Source: Roseitalea sp.
Lineage (GTDB): Bacteria > Pseudomonadota > Alphaproteobacteria > Rhizobiales > Rhizobiaceae
Length of the DNA stretch: 64,000 nt
Direction of reading: 5' to 3'
Assembly: GCA_017642895.1 (NCBI GenBank)
Contig: JAEPON010000003.1
Location: 62,001 to 126,000, forward strand
Shown: in pieces, positions 37,350 to 46,514 of the stretch
Position numbering within the stretch: the first letter of the stretch is position 1
Layout: every line of letters begins with the position of its first letter
Notes under the pieces: model-generated
Seen by the model: the letters and a program-made list of their open reading frames with translations, nothing else
The model's database searches: none
What the model was told of the DNA's origin: nothing
Translations under genes and position numbers: made by a program

Positions 37350-38690
37350 ATGACCGTCAAGCCCCGAAAATCGCTTGCAAAACAGGCGCGCGCGCGCACT
37401 ATGCCGACCATGTCCGGGCATCTGCGCAAGGCCGTTGACGACCGGCGCGACGAGGTCGTCGCGCTGACGCAGGCGCTCGTCCGCTTTCCGACCGTCAACC
37501 CGCCAGGCGACGCCTACGGGCCCTGCGCCGAGTTCATCGCAAAGCGGCTGCAACGATCCGGCTACGAGACCAAACTGATCATCGCCGAAGGCGAGCCGGG
37601 CCATACCGACCGGTTTCCGCGCGTCAACGTGATCGCCCGACGCGAAGGGCGCGCGCCCGGCAAGACCGTCCATTTCAACTCCCATATCGACGTGGTCGAG
37701 GCCGGCCATGGCTGGACGGTCGATCCGTTCGAGGGCGTGATCAGGGACGGCAAGGTCTTTGGGCGCGGCACCTGTGACATGAAAGGCGGGCTCGCCACCT
37801 CCATCATCGCCGCCGACGCTTTCATCGAGGCCTTTCCCGACTATCCCGGCGCGATCGAGATCTCGGGCACTGTGGACGAGGAATCGGGCGGCTATGCCGG
37901 CGTCGGCCATCTGGCGAAAAAGGGCCTGTTCTCACGCCCCCGCGTCGATCACGTCGTCATCCCCGAGCCGCTCAACAAGGACCGCATCTGCCTGGGTCAT
38001 CGCGGGGTCTGGTGGGCCGAAATCGAAACGCATGGCCGCATCGCCCATGGCTCCATGCCGTTCCTGGGCGATTGCGCCGTGCGCCACATGGGCGCCGTGC
38101 TGGCCGCCTTCGAGCGCGATCTTTTTCCCGCGCTGGCCGCCCGGCGCACAGATATGCCGGTCGTTCCCGAGGGCGCACGCGCCTCGACCCTCAACATCAA
38201 CGCCATCCATGGCGGGCAGACCGACGAGTATACCGGCCTGCCCTCGCCCAACGTGCCTGACCGCTGCGCCATGACGATCGACCGGCGCTTCCTGCTGGAA
38301 GAAAAGCTCGACGACGTGAAGGCCGAAATCGTCGCCATTCTTGACCGGCTCAAGCGCGACCGCCCCGGCTTTGGCTATGCCATCCGCGATGTCATGGAAG
38401 TTCTGCCGACCATGACCGACCGCGACGCGCCGGTCGTCACCGCCGTCGCAGCGGCCATCGAGGCCGAGTTCGGCCGCGCACCCGCCTATGTCATCTCGCC
38501 GGGCACCTACGACCAGAAGCACATTGCCCGCATCGGCCATCTGCACGATTGCATCGCCTACGGCCCCGGCATTCTGGATCTGGCCCACCAGCCTGACGAG
38601 TGGATCGGCATCGATGATATGGTGCAAAGCGCCCATGTGATGGCCACCGCAATCCATGGTTTGCTGACAGGCGGTGCCGAACCTGCTTAA
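37350..38690 (+). CDS. M20 family peptidase (ArgE/DapE/acetylornithine deacetylase-like)
   Basis: 446 residues from ATG 37350, but none of the possible starts (37350, 37401, 37410) has a good ribosome site and 37410 (MSGHLRKAVDD) may be real. Zinc aminoacylase fold: FNSHIDVVEAGHGWTVDPFEG, GRGTCDMKGG (metal-bridging Asp), GTVDEESGG (catalytic Glu), and the C-terminal GPGILDLAHQPDEWIGIDDM histidine. The dipeptide- or N-acyl-amino-acid-cleaving activity is not further resolved. It directly precedes a peptide-type ABC binding protein (32 bases), suggesting uptake and hydrolysis of one substrate. Confidence 0.85.
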   Translation: MTVKPRKSLAKQARARTMPTMSGHLRKAVDDRRDEVVALTQALVRFPTVNPPGDAYGPCAEFIAKRLQRSGYETKLIIAEGEPGHTDRFPRVNVIARREGRAPGKTVHFNSHIDVVEAGHGWTVDPFEGVIRDGKVFGRGTCDMKGGLATSIIAADAFIEAFPDYPGAIEISGTVDEESGGYAGVGHLAKKGLFSRPRVDHVVIPEPLNKDRICLGHRGVWWAEIETHGRIAHGSMPFLGDCAVRHMGAVLAAFERDLFPALAARRTDMPVVPEGARASTLNINAIHGGQTDEYTGLPSPNVPDRCAMTIDRRFLLEEKLDDVKAEIVAILDRLKRDRPGFGYAIRDVMEVLPTMTDRDAPVVTAVAAAIEAEFGRAPAYVISPGTYDQKHIARIGHLHDCIAYGPGILDLAHQPDEWIGIDDMVQSAHVMATAIHGLLTGGAEPA

Positions 38691-38722
38691 CTGACGACGA
38701 ATTTCACGGGAGGCTTTCCGCC

Positions 38723-40198
38723 ATGATCGTACGTTTCGCCCTGGCCGCCACGGCCGCCTTCGCCATGACCGTTTCGGCCCAGGCCGAACGCACCGACCTC
38801 ACGGTCGGCATGGTGCTCGAGCCGCCGCATCTCGATCCGACCGCCGGCGCGGCAGCAGCCATTGACGAGGTGGTCTATGCCAATCTCTTCGAGGGGCTGA
38901 CGCGCATCGGGCGGGACGGCGCGGTGCAGCCGGGCCTTGCGGAAAACTGGATCATCTCCGATGACGGGCTGACCTATACGTTCGAACTGCGGCAGGGCGT
39001 CACCTTCCATGACGGCACGACGCTGGACGCAGGCGATGTGGTCTTCTCGCTCGACCGCGCCCGCGCCGAAGAGTCGACCAACGCGCAAAAGGCGCTATTC
39101 GACGCCATCGAGAGCGTCGCCCAGATGGACGAGTTGACCATCGAAGTGACATTGTCGCGTCCCGCCGGCGATTTCCTTTACAATATGGGCTGGGGCGATG
39201 CGGTGATCGTCGCGCCCGAAAGCGCCGAGACCAACAAGGAAAACCCGGTCGGCACCGGCCCGTTCACATTCGTTGAATGGCAAAAGGGCGCCGCCGTCAC
39301 GCTTCAGCGCAACGATGCCTATTGGGGCGATGCGCCCGCGCTGGCCGAGGTGACTTTCCGCTTCATTCCCGACCCGGCCGCTGCCACCGCCGCGCTTCTG
39401 GCCGGCGACGTGCAGGCCTTCCCCAACCTGCCCGCGCCCGAATCGATCCCGGTCTTTGAGGCCGATCCGCGCTTCACCGTCGCCATCGGCTCGACCGAGG
39501 GCGAGACGATCCTGTCGACCAACAACCAAAAGCCGCCCTTCGACGATATTCGCGTGCGTCAGGCGATCGCCCACGCGATCGACCGGCAGGCGATCATCGA
39601 CGGCGCCATGTTCGGCCTGGGCACCCCGATCGGCTCGCATTTTGCGCCGCACCACCCGGCCTATGTCGAACTGTCCGAAACCTATCCCTATGACCCCGAC
39701 CGCGCCCGCGAACTGCTCGCCGAAGCCGGCCATGGCGAGGGCATCACCGGCACGCTGAAGCTGCCGCCGCCCTCCTATGCGCGCCGCGGCGGCGAGGTGA
39801 TCGCCGCGCAACTGCGCGAAGTGGGCATCGATCTGGAAATCCAGCCCGTCGAATGGGCGCAATGGCTCGAACAGGTCTTCACCAACAAGGATTACGACCT
39901 GACCATCGTCTCGCACACCGAACCCAACGATATCGGCATCTATGCGCGCGAGGACTATTATTTCCAGTATGACAATGCCGATTTCGACGCCGTGATCGAG
40001 GAACTGTCGGTGACCGCCGGCGAGGACGCGCGCTATGAACTCTTTCGCCAGGCCCAGCAGATTTTGGCCGAGGACGCGGTCAACGGCTTTCTCTTCCAGC
40101 TCGCCAAGAACGGCATCTGGGACGCCAAACTCGAAGGCATGTGGGAGAATTCGCCGGTCCAGGCCAACGATGTGACGGGCGTGCGCTGGACGGAGTGA
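38723..40198 (+). CDS. Peptide/opine-type ABC transporter binding protein (family 5)
   Basis: 491 residues, GGGAGG upstream of the ATG. Signal peptide of 21 residues ending in AQA. DppA/OppA-like: MVLEPPHLDPTAGAAAAIDEVVYANLFEGLTRI and GLAENWIISDDGLTYTFELRQGVTFHDGTTLDAGDVVFSLDR are hallmark segments. Permease and ATPase genes of the same type lie on the same strand from 41918, separated by a 1.7-kb block with a minus-strand gene, so the operon seems interrupted. Confidence 0.92.
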   Translation: MIVRFALAATAAFAMTVSAQAERTDLTVGMVLEPPHLDPTAGAAAAIDEVVYANLFEGLTRIGRDGAVQPGLAENWIISDDGLTYTFELRQGVTFHDGTTLDAGDVVFSLDRARAEESTNAQKALFDAIESVAQMDELTIEVTLSRPAGDFLYNMGWGDAVIVAPESAETNKENPVGTGPFTFVEWQKGAAVTLQRNDAYWGDAPALAEVTFRFIPDPAAATAALLAGDVQAFPNLPAPESIPVFEADPRFTVAIGSTEGETILSTNNQKPPFDDIRVRQAIAHAIDRQAIIDGAMFGLGTPIGSHFAPHHPAYVELSETYPYDPDRARELLAEAGHGEGITGTLKLPPPSYARRGGEVIAAQLREVGIDLEIQPVEWAQWLEQVFTNKDYDLTIVSHTEPNDIGIYAREDYYFQYDNADFDAVIEELSVTAGEDARYELFRQAQQILAEDAVNGFLFQLAKNGIWDAKLEGMWENSPVQANDVTGVRWTE

Positions 40199-40293
40199 TT
40201 GGGGGGCGTCAACCCACGCCTGACCCCGTTGGCTGAACGGCCGCTCTGCGGACGAAGCGGACTTGCGTTCCAAACCGTTACAGAAAAAAGAGT

Positions 40294-41127
40294 TCACGCT
40301 CGTGAAACGACGGCAAGCTCTCCTGCTTCGGGCGTCCAGGCTTCTCCTGTCCTGACATCAAGCAGTGCCTCGACGGCAAACCCGGCGTCACGCACCTCGC
40401 GCGAAATCGTCTCGGGATCGAAGTACTGCATCCAGTTGAAAATCTCGAACCGACGGCCCGGCGCGACGATCAGATAACGGTCCAGGGCGATCTTATCCTG
40501 ATCATAGAGAAAGGTGGTCTGAAAACCGAAATGGTCCTCGGGCGACCAGAAGTCTCCCATAGGACGGCGACCGTAGGTCATGACCTCGCTGCGTTCTTCG
40601 AATTGCGGCGTGGTTGACACATCGAAAACAAACACCCCGCCGGGATTCAGCATAACCTTGATCCGCTCCAGAAGGGCGCGTCGCTTTTCAGGCGAAAGCG
40701 TGCAGAAATCGCACCAGATCAGGCTGACGACATCCTGCCCGCCGGGTAGATCGTCGATCAGATAGTCCGCTTTTCGGTATTCGATATTCAGATTATCGGC
40801 GACAGCTTGGGACCTGGCATAGTCGAGGGAACCCGCCGAGAAATCCACGCCAGTCACGTTTGCGCCTCTCATCGCCATGCGCTTTGCATAAAGACCCGGT
40901 CCGCAGCCCAGATCGCAGACGTTCCGCCCTGACAGGCCGATCTTACGGTCAATCCATGCCACGGTGCCGTCAATAGTCTGGCTCTTGCGCGAGGCCAGGT
41001 CTGTGCTGTCGTCCAGGTGCATTTTCAGCATTTGCTGTGCGATCCAGGGATCGGTCCAGAGCAGGTCGGTTGTGTGGCGGGAAAACGGCTCCGGTTTCCG
41101 ATTGAATTCATCCAGATCTGAATACAC
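40294..41127 (-). CDS. Class I SAM-dependent methyltransferase
   Basis: 277 residues. Rossmann methyltransferase with motif I VCDLGCGPGLYAKRM, GVDFSAGSLDYARS (acidic ribose contact), QDVVSLIWCDFCTLSPEKRRALL and the post-II loop. Substrate unknown. It is on the opposite strand between parts of the Dpp-like transporter, and its base composition and codon use (more A/T-ending codons) look lower in GC than its neighbours, consistent with lateral arrival. No transposase or target-site duplication was found. Confidence 0.85.
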   Translation of the reverse strand: MYSDLDEFNRKPEPFSRHTTDLLWTDPWIAQQMLKMHLDDSTDLASRKSQTIDGTVAWIDRKIGLSGRNVCDLGCGPGLYAKRMAMRGANVTGVDFSAGSLDYARSQAVADNLNIEYRKADYLIDDLPGGQDVVSLIWCDFCTLSPEKRRALLERIKVMLNPGGVFVFDVSTTPQFEERSEVMTYGRRPMGDFWSPEDHFGFQTTFLYDQDKIALDRYLIVAPGRRFEIFNWMQYFDPETISREVRDAGFAVEALLDVRTGEAWTPEAGELAVVSRA

Positions 41128-41587
41128 CGCAGATCAGCTCCTCTTGATACCGTACAGCCTAGCAGGTTCGCAGATTGGAATGTCACCTTGCGGAACCGGG
41201 TTCAAGTGAACGTCCGCAACGGGCTCAAAGCCGCCATTCGGGCCACAAACTTATCCAACCACCTCCGCCCTCCTCCATACTTCCCTCACCGCGCCCATCG
41301 GAACGTCGGATGGCCACCACCTTCGGCGGGCGCGGCGGTGGATCGGCGGGCCGTGCGAGCGGTCGCATGGCTGGATGATGAATCCCCACGTCGGTGCGGA
41401 ATGAAGATGTGCGGTGTCCGTCCGCGCCTGCCGCCGGCCAGACCCGGCCGGCGGTCAGGATCGGATGGGGCCCGAGGATCGGTTCAGCGCGTTGCGGGTC
41501 TGCGGCGGACGGAACCCATCCCAAGGTCTCGGCAGGGCGCGAGCCTCGCGCCGGCGCCGCACATGACGATCACCGCAAGCCCACCGG

Positions 41588-41661
41588 ACGGGCGGTTTGG
41601 CGGCCGCACATAGAAAAACTTCGGATCGCGGCTCTCCAAACCGCCCGTTGTTCCTTTTTTT
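41588..41661 (+). terminator. Long hairpin with T-run in the gap (orphan terminator)
   Basis: ACGGGCGGTTTGG (41588-41600) is perfectly complementary to CCAAACCGCCCGT (41636-41648). An inner GCCGC/GCGGC pair shortens the loop, and TTTTTTT follows at 41655-41661. It reads as an intrinsic terminator on the plus strand, but no plus-strand gene precedes it for about 1.4 kb, so it may end a non-coding transcript. Confidence 0.5.
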
Positions 41662-41707
41662 ATACAAGTCGGCTTCGGCGTCGAAGCGCGATGGCGGTCG
41701 CGTATAT

Positions 41708-41807
41708 CGTCATCCCGGGCGGCGCAGCCGAACACGGAACCCAGAGCCGAGGCGGTGAAGATCACACGACTGGATTCCGGATCAGGCTCCGCCTGTCCGG
41801 AATGACG
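41708..41807. repeat. Palindromic intergenic repeat, copy 2
   Basis: Diverged copy of the element at 10301-10401: starts CGTCATCCCGGG, contains ACCCAGAGCCG and CTGGATTCCGGATCA, and ends TGTCCGGAATGACG at 41807. Outer and inner arms pair as in copy 1. It lies 110 bases before the permease gene. Confidence 0.78.
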
Positions 41808-41917
41808 AAAGGTCAGAGATCATGCGCTCCTCTGGATGGTGGAATCGGCAGCGAGCCTCGCGGGCGGGGAACGCAGCCCCGCTTCCCCGCTCGCCCCATC
41901 CGCGCTAAGCGTGGCGC

Positions 41918-42862
41918 ATGCTCGCCTACACCGCGCACCGCCTGCTGATCGTTCTCGTCACGCTGCTTGTTGCCAGCGCGGTCGTGTTCTTCGTTCTCGA
42001 GATCGTGCCCGGCGACCCGGCGCGTCTGATGCTGGGATTGAACGCAACGGACGATGCGGTTGCCGCCCTGCGTGAACAGATGGGCCTCAATCAGCCGGTT
42101 TTGACTCGTTATTTTGCGTGGCTCGCCGGCATGGCGCGCGGCGATTTCGGTGAAAGCCTGACCTATTCGGTGCCGGTGACCGAATTGATCGCCGACCGCG
42201 TCATCGTCTCGCTGCCGTTGGCGCTGCTGGCGCTCGGCCTGTCGACGGCGATCGCCATTCCGGTCGGCATCTTCACCGCCGCCCGCCGCGGCACCCGCGC
42301 CGACACCGCCGCCATGGCCGGCACGCAACTGGGCATCGCCATCCCCAATTTCTGGTTCGCGCTGCTCTTGGTCTACGTCTTCGCCGTCACGCTGCAATGG
42401 GTGCCCGCCGGCGGCTTTCCGGGCTGGGACGACGGCGTTTGGCCGGGCCTCAGGGCGCTGATTCTGCCGGCGATTGCCCTCGCCCTGCCCCAGGCGGCGA
42501 TCCTCGCCCGCGTCGCCCGCTCGGCGCTGCTCGAAACGCTCGCCGAGGACTATATCCGCACCGCGCGCGCCAAGGGCCTGCCGGCCAACCGTGTGCTCTG
42601 GCGGCATGCGCTGCGCAACGCCATGATCCCGGTGCTGACGATCCTCGGCCTGCAATTTGCGTTCCTGCTGGCCGGCACGATCATCATCGAGAACGTCTTC
42701 TTCCTGCCCGGCCTTGGTCAACTCGTCTTCCAGGCGATCAACCAGCGCGACCTGATCGTCGTCGAGGGTGTGGTGGTCCTCCTGGTCGCGACCGTGGTGA
42801 TCGTGAACTTCCTGGTCGATCTCGCCTATGCCTGGGCCGACCCGCGCCTGAGGCGGCGGTAG
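41918..42862 (+). CDS. Dpp/Opp-type ABC transporter permease (DppB-like)
   Basis: 314 residues, six helices. N-terminal MLAYTAHRLLIVLVTLLVASAVVFFVLEIVPGDPA is diagnostic of the DppB/OppB family. The coupling loop is EDYIRTARAKGLPANRVLWRHALRNAMIPVLT, and the end holds IIENVFFLPGLGQL. It forms the channel with the next gene (14 bases downstream) and takes substrate from the binding protein encoded at 38723-40198. Confidence 0.93.
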   Translation: MLAYTAHRLLIVLVTLLVASAVVFFVLEIVPGDPARLMLGLNATDDAVAALREQMGLNQPVLTRYFAWLAGMARGDFGESLTYSVPVTELIADRVIVSLPLALLALGLSTAIAIPVGIFTAARRGTRADTAAMAGTQLGIAIPNFWFALLLVYVFAVTLQWVPAGGFPGWDDGVWPGLRALILPAIALALPQAAILARVARSALLETLAEDYIRTARAKGLPANRVLWRHALRNAMIPVLTILGLQFAFLLAGTIIIENVFFLPGLGQLVFQAINQRDLIVVEGVVVLLVATVVIVNFLVDLAYAWADPRLRRR

Positions 42863-42876
42863 GGACCGGATTGGAC

Positions 42877-43749
42877 ATGAACGATCATCTCGTCGCCGCC
42901 GAACATGAGGACTGGCGCCTGTTCCTCAAAAAGGCCCGCGCCAACCGCTCGTTTCAGGCCGGCGCGATCATCACCCTTCTCATTGTCGCCGTGGCCACGA
43001 TCTCGCTCGTCTGGACGCCCTATGACGTCTCCAGACTGGCGATCCCGGAGCGGCTGCAGGGGCCGAGCGGCGCGCACTGGTTCGGTACCGACCATTTCGG
43101 CCGTGACATTGTCTCGATGATCATGGAGGGCAGCCGCAACTCGATCGCCGTCGCGCTCATCGCGGTGGGCATCGGCATGGTCATCGGCGTACCGTTGGGG
43201 TGCTGGGCGGCGGCGAAACGCGGCTGGATCGATGAAGTGTTCATGCGCACCTCCGACATCATCTTCGCCTTCCCCGCGCTCCTGTCCGCTGTGATGATCA
43301 CCGCTATCTTCGGACCCGGTGCCGTCAACGCGATCATCGCGATCGGCATTTTCAACATCCCGGTCTTCGCCCGCGTGGCGCGCGGCGCCGCGCTGTCACT
43401 TTGGCCACGCGAGTTCATCCTCGCCGCCCGCGCATCCGGCAAAGGCCCGGCGCGCATCACCGCCGAACACATCTTGCCCAACATCGCCAATCTGCTTCTG
43501 GTTCAGGGCACGATCCAGTTCTCGCTTGGCATCCTCGCCGAAGCGGGTCTTTCCTATGTCGGGCTCGGCGCCCAACCACCCGCGACAAGCTGGGGTCGCA
43601 TGCTGGCCGAGGCACAGACCATGATGGCCATCGCCCCGCAAATGGCCATCGCACCGGGCGCCGCGATCATCGTCACCGTGCTCGGGCTGAACCTTCTTGG
43701 CGACGGCCTGCGCGACGTGCTCGATCCCAAATTGCGGCGGCAACGATGA
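42877..43749 (+). CDS. Dpp/Opp-type ABC transporter permease (DppC-like)
   Basis: 290 residues from ATG 42877; a longer frame reaching back into the previous gene is rejected. DppC/OppC hallmarks: N-terminal OppC_N-like segment (ARANRSFQAGAIITLLIVAVATI), HWFGTDHFGRDIVSMIMEGSRNS, EFILAARASGKGPARITAEHILPN coupling loop and SYVGLGAQPPATSWGRML. ATGA overlap with the ATPase gene. Confidence 0.93.
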   Translation: MNDHLVAAEHEDWRLFLKKARANRSFQAGAIITLLIVAVATISLVWTPYDVSRLAIPERLQGPSGAHWFGTDHFGRDIVSMIMEGSRNSIAVALIAVGIGMVIGVPLGCWAAAKRGWIDEVFMRTSDIIFAFPALLSAVMITAIFGPGAVNAIIAIGIFNIPVFARVARGAALSLWPREFILAARASGKGPARITAEHILPNIANLLLVQGTIQFSLGILAEAGLSYVGLGAQPPATSWGRMLAEAQTMMAIAPQMAIAPGAAIIVTVLGLNLLGDGLRDVLDPKLRRQR

Positions 43750-45419
43750 CCGCGCCCATCCTGGCCATCGACACGCTCGATCTGACGATCGGCGGCGCGC
43801 CGATCCTCAAAGGGGTCGATATGGTGGTCGAGGCCGGCAAGGTGCACGCGCTGGTCGGCGAGAGCGGCTCCGGCAAGTCGATGACGGCGCTGACGACCAT
43901 GCGGCTTCTGCCGCATGGCGCCGAAGCCTCCGGCACGCTGCGCTTTGGCGATGAGGACCTTTTGGCGGCAACCGAAGAGCGCATGTGCGCGCTGCGCGGC
44001 GACGATATCGGCATGGTGTTCCAGGAGCCGATGACCGCGCTCAACCCGGTCAAGACAATCGGCGAGCAGGTGGCCGAAGGCATCCGCTGGCACACAGGGG
44101 CCAACCGGCCGGACGCCGAAGAGCGCGCCGCGCACATGCTCGAACGTGTCGGCCTGCCCCACACGCGCTTTCCGCTCGACCGCTACCCGCACGAATTGTC
44201 GGGCGGCCAGCGGCAAAGGGTTGTGATCGCGATCGCCTGTGCACTGCGACCCAAGCTCTTGATAGCCGACGAACCGACCACCGCGCTCGATGTCGTGCTG
44301 CAGGCGCAAATCCTCGATTTGCTCAAGGAATTGGTCTCCGAGGACGGGATGGGCCTGATCCTGATCAGCCATGATCTGGGCGTCGTCGCCGATATGGCCG
44401 ACGACATCACGATCCTGCGCCATGGCGTGGTGCAGGAGGCGGGCCACGCCGTTGACGTGCTGCGCCATCAAAACCATCCCTATACGCAGCAACTGGCCGA
44501 GGCGTCGGCCCATGTGCCGCAATGGCAAAGCCGCGCAAGATCGCCGAAGGACACCGCTCTTCTCGATGTTCAGAACCTCGTCAAGGATTACCCCGGCCCG
44601 CGCAATGGTCTTTTGGCGCGCGGCGACCCGTTCCGCGCGGTGGACGATGTGTCCTTCTCCGTGCCACCCGGCCGCTCGGTGGGGCTGGTCGGCCAGTCCG
44701 GCTGCGGCAAGTCCACCCTAGCGCGCATCGTGCTGGCGCTCGACAAGCCGACCGGCGGCGCGATCAGCTTTGACGGGATGCAGACGTCCAGCCTCAACGA
44801 CCATGACGCACAGATGGCGCTGGCGCGGCGCGAGATGCAGGTGGTCTTTCAGGACCCCTATGGCTCGTTCAATCCGCGCCAGACGGTCGAAAGGCTGGTG
44901 GCCGAACCGCTGCATCTGGAGGAAAGGCCGTTGGGCCGCGCCGAACGACGCGAACGCATTGTCTTTGCCCTTGAAGAGGTCGGCATGCCGGCGGACGCGA
45001 TGCATCGCTATCCGCATGAATTCTCCGGCGGCCAAAGACAAAGGCTGGCGATCGCCCGCGCCATCATCACCCGGCCCAAGCTGGTTGTCTGTGACGAACC
45101 GGTCTCGGCGCTCGATGTCTCGATCCGCGCCCAGATCCTCGATCTTTTTGCCAAGCTGAACGATGAACTGGGCCTGGCCTATCTGTTCATCACCCACGAT
45201 CTGACGGTCGCCCGCGCGATCACCCATGAGGTGATGGTGATGGATCACGGCAAAATCGTCGAACGCGGCGCGACAGCCGATGTTTTGGACGATCCGCAAA
45301 CAGAGGCGGCACAAAGGCTGGTCGCGGCAGCACCGGATTTGCGAAGGGCGATTGAGAGACGGGTTGGAAACACAGTGCCCCCTTCTCCCCGCGAGCGGGG
45401 AGAAGGTGCGCCGTCGTGA
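43746..45419 (+). CDS. Fused two-domain Dpp-type ABC ATPase (DppDF)
   Basis: 557 residues with two complete nucleotide-binding domains. First: Walker A GESGSGKS (about 39-46), signature LSGGQRQR, Walker B LLIADEPTTALD. Second: Walker A GQSGCGKST, signature SGGQRQR, Walker B LVVCDEPVSALD. The oligopeptide-family linker (HPYTQQLAEA) follows domain one. The last dozen residues (PPSPRERGEGAPS) are translated from an intergenic palindromic repeat and replace the usual C-terminus. Completes the transporter with the two permeases. Confidence 0.93.
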   Translation: MTAPILAIDTLDLTIGGAPILKGVDMVVEAGKVHALVGESGSGKSMTALTTMRLLPHGAEASGTLRFGDEDLLAATEERMCALRGDDIGMVFQEPMTALNPVKTIGEQVAEGIRWHTGANRPDAEERAAHMLERVGLPHTRFPLDRYPHELSGGQRQRVVIAIACALRPKLLIADEPTTALDVVLQAQILDLLKELVSEDGMGLILISHDLGVVADMADDITILRHGVVQEAGHAVDVLRHQNHPYTQQLAEASAHVPQWQSRARSPKDTALLDVQNLVKDYPGPRNGLLARGDPFRAVDDVSFSVPPGRSVGLVGQSGCGKSTLARIVLALDKPTGGAISFDGMQTSSLNDHDAQMALARREMQVVFQDPYGSFNPRQTVERLVAEPLHLEERPLGRAERRERIVFALEEVGMPADAMHRYPHEFSGGQRQRLAIARAIITRPKLVVCDEPVSALDVSIRAQILDLFAKLNDELGLAYLFITHDLTVARAITHEVMVMDHGKIVERGATADVLDDPQTEAAQRLVAAAPDLRRAIERRVGNTVPPSPRERGEGAPS

Positions 45420-45536
45420 TCCGAAGGATTGCGACGGGGCGGATGAGGGGCAGCGCCCCGTCACCCAACTGCGGCCAGCGCCCGCTTCGCGCACGCGGTC
45501 TGGTATCCCTCCCCCCGCCCGCGGGGACAAGGATCA
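45379..45536. repeat. Rhizobial-type mosaic palindromic repeat
   Basis: CCTTCTCCCCGC (45381-45392) pairs with GCGGGGAGAAGG (45395-45406). Then CCGTCG...ATCC pairs with GGAT...CGACGG (45411-45437), followed by GGATGAGGGGCAGCGCCCC and a closing block TCCCTCCCCCCGCCCGCGGGGACAAGGAT (as two arms, 45506-45534). This layout matches the common rhizobial TCTCCCC...GATGAGGGGCAGCGCC repeat. It supplies the stop region of the ATPase gene and abuts the convergent cobD stop. Confidence 0.75.
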
Positions 45537-46496
45537 ACCGGTCACCACCGCCAGCACACCGACCACGACCGTAAGCCCAGTCATCGCCCGCCAGAAGTCG
45601 CTGAGCGCCGCATCGATATCACCCGGCCCGGCGTCCTCGCGTCCCGCATCATTCATGAAGGGCTCGTCGGCGACATCGTCGCGATAGACGCGCGGGCCGC
45701 CAAGCGCGAGGCCAGTCACGGTGGCCATGGCGCTTTCGGGCCAACCGGCATTGGGCGAGCGGTGCAGCCGCGCATCGCGCATCACGGTTCGAATACGGTC
45801 CTGCCAGCCGGTGAGCCCGCCGGCCACAACGATCAGCAGCGCCGTCAGCCGCGCCGGCAACCAGTTGGCCAGATCATCGAGCCGCGCCGATGCGCGACCG
45901 AAGGCGCGATGCCGCTCGGTCTTGTGGCCAATCATGGAATCGGCGGTGTTCAGCATCTTGTAGGCCAGAAGGCCCGGCAGGCCGAACACGGCATACCAGA
46001 AGGCCGGCGCCACAACGCCATCCGATGCGTTCTCCGCCAGGCTTTCGATCGCGGCGCGGCAAATGCCGGCTTCATCAAGCGTTTCGGGGTCGCGCCCGAC
46101 GATCATCGATACCGCGCGTCGGCCGCCGTCGATACCGCCGGCGCGCAGCCCCTGCGCCACAGCGCCGACATGATCGGCCAGCGATTTCTGCGCCAGCAAC
46201 ACCGCGACCAGCAGCGCCTCGAAGACAAATCCCGCGCCGCCCAGCGCGTCGAGCAGATCGCCGAGAAACGTGCCGAGGACAATCGCGCCGATCATCAGGA
46301 CGGCGATGGCTGCAAAGCCGAACTTTTCGCGCTGTGCCTCGGAGGCAGCGTCGTCGTTGAAACGGGCGTCGGCCAGACCGATCAGTTTCCCGAAAAGGGC
46401 GACCGGATGCGGCACGCGCTGCCAAAGCCAGTCCGGATCACCGATCAGGCGATCGAGGATCAGCGCGACGAACAGGATGACGAGCGTTTCGGCCAT
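45534..46496 (-). CDS. cobD: Adenosylcobinamide-phosphate synthase CobD (CbiB)
   Basis: 320 residues, integral membrane. Attaches aminopropanol (or its phosphate) to adenosylcobyric acid. Visible family segments: LILDRLIGDPDWLWQRVPHPVALFG at the N-terminus, ESLAENASDGVVAPAFWYAVFGLPGLLAYKMLNTADSMIGHK in the middle and SPNAGWPESAMATVTGLALGGPRVY near the end. Last gene of the minus-strand cobA-cobB-cobC-cobD run, 18 bases after cobC. Confidence 0.95.
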   Translation of the reverse strand: MAETLVILFVALILDRLIGDPDWLWQRVPHPVALFGKLIGLADARFNDDAASEAQREKFGFAAIAVLMIGAIVLGTFLGDLLDALGGAGFVFEALLVAVLLAQKSLADHVGAVAQGLRAGGIDGGRRAVSMIVGRDPETLDEAGICRAAIESLAENASDGVVAPAFWYAVFGLPGLLAYKMLNTADSMIGHKTERHRAFGRASARLDDLANWLPARLTALLIVVAGGLTGWQDRIRTVMRDARLHRSPNAGWPESAMATVTGLALGGPRVYRDDVADEPFMNDAGREDAGPGDIDAALSDFWRAMTGLTVVVGVLAVVTG

Positions 46497-46514
46497 GGCG
46501 GCGTGATGGGCCGA

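Larger units (their letters stand above)
41128..41917. other. 790-base gene-free, structured gap
   Basis: No reading frame here shows a family match or initiation signal. The stretch is rich in hairpins: CCGCCGGCC (41431-41439) with GGCCGGCGG (41446-41454); GGCGCGAG (41536-41543) with CTCGCGCC (41545-41552); the long terminator-like hairpin at 41588-41661; and an intergenic palindrome copy at 41708-41807. It looks like a landing zone for repeats, possibly with a small RNA ending at the terminator. Confidence 0.55.

Noticed and set aside
41188..41613. Several open frames in the repeat-rich gap, as possible small genes or a transposase remnant
   Set aside because: Arg/Pro-rich products in multiple frames, no ribosome sites, no DDE or other transposase motifs, and the DNA is dominated by hairpins.
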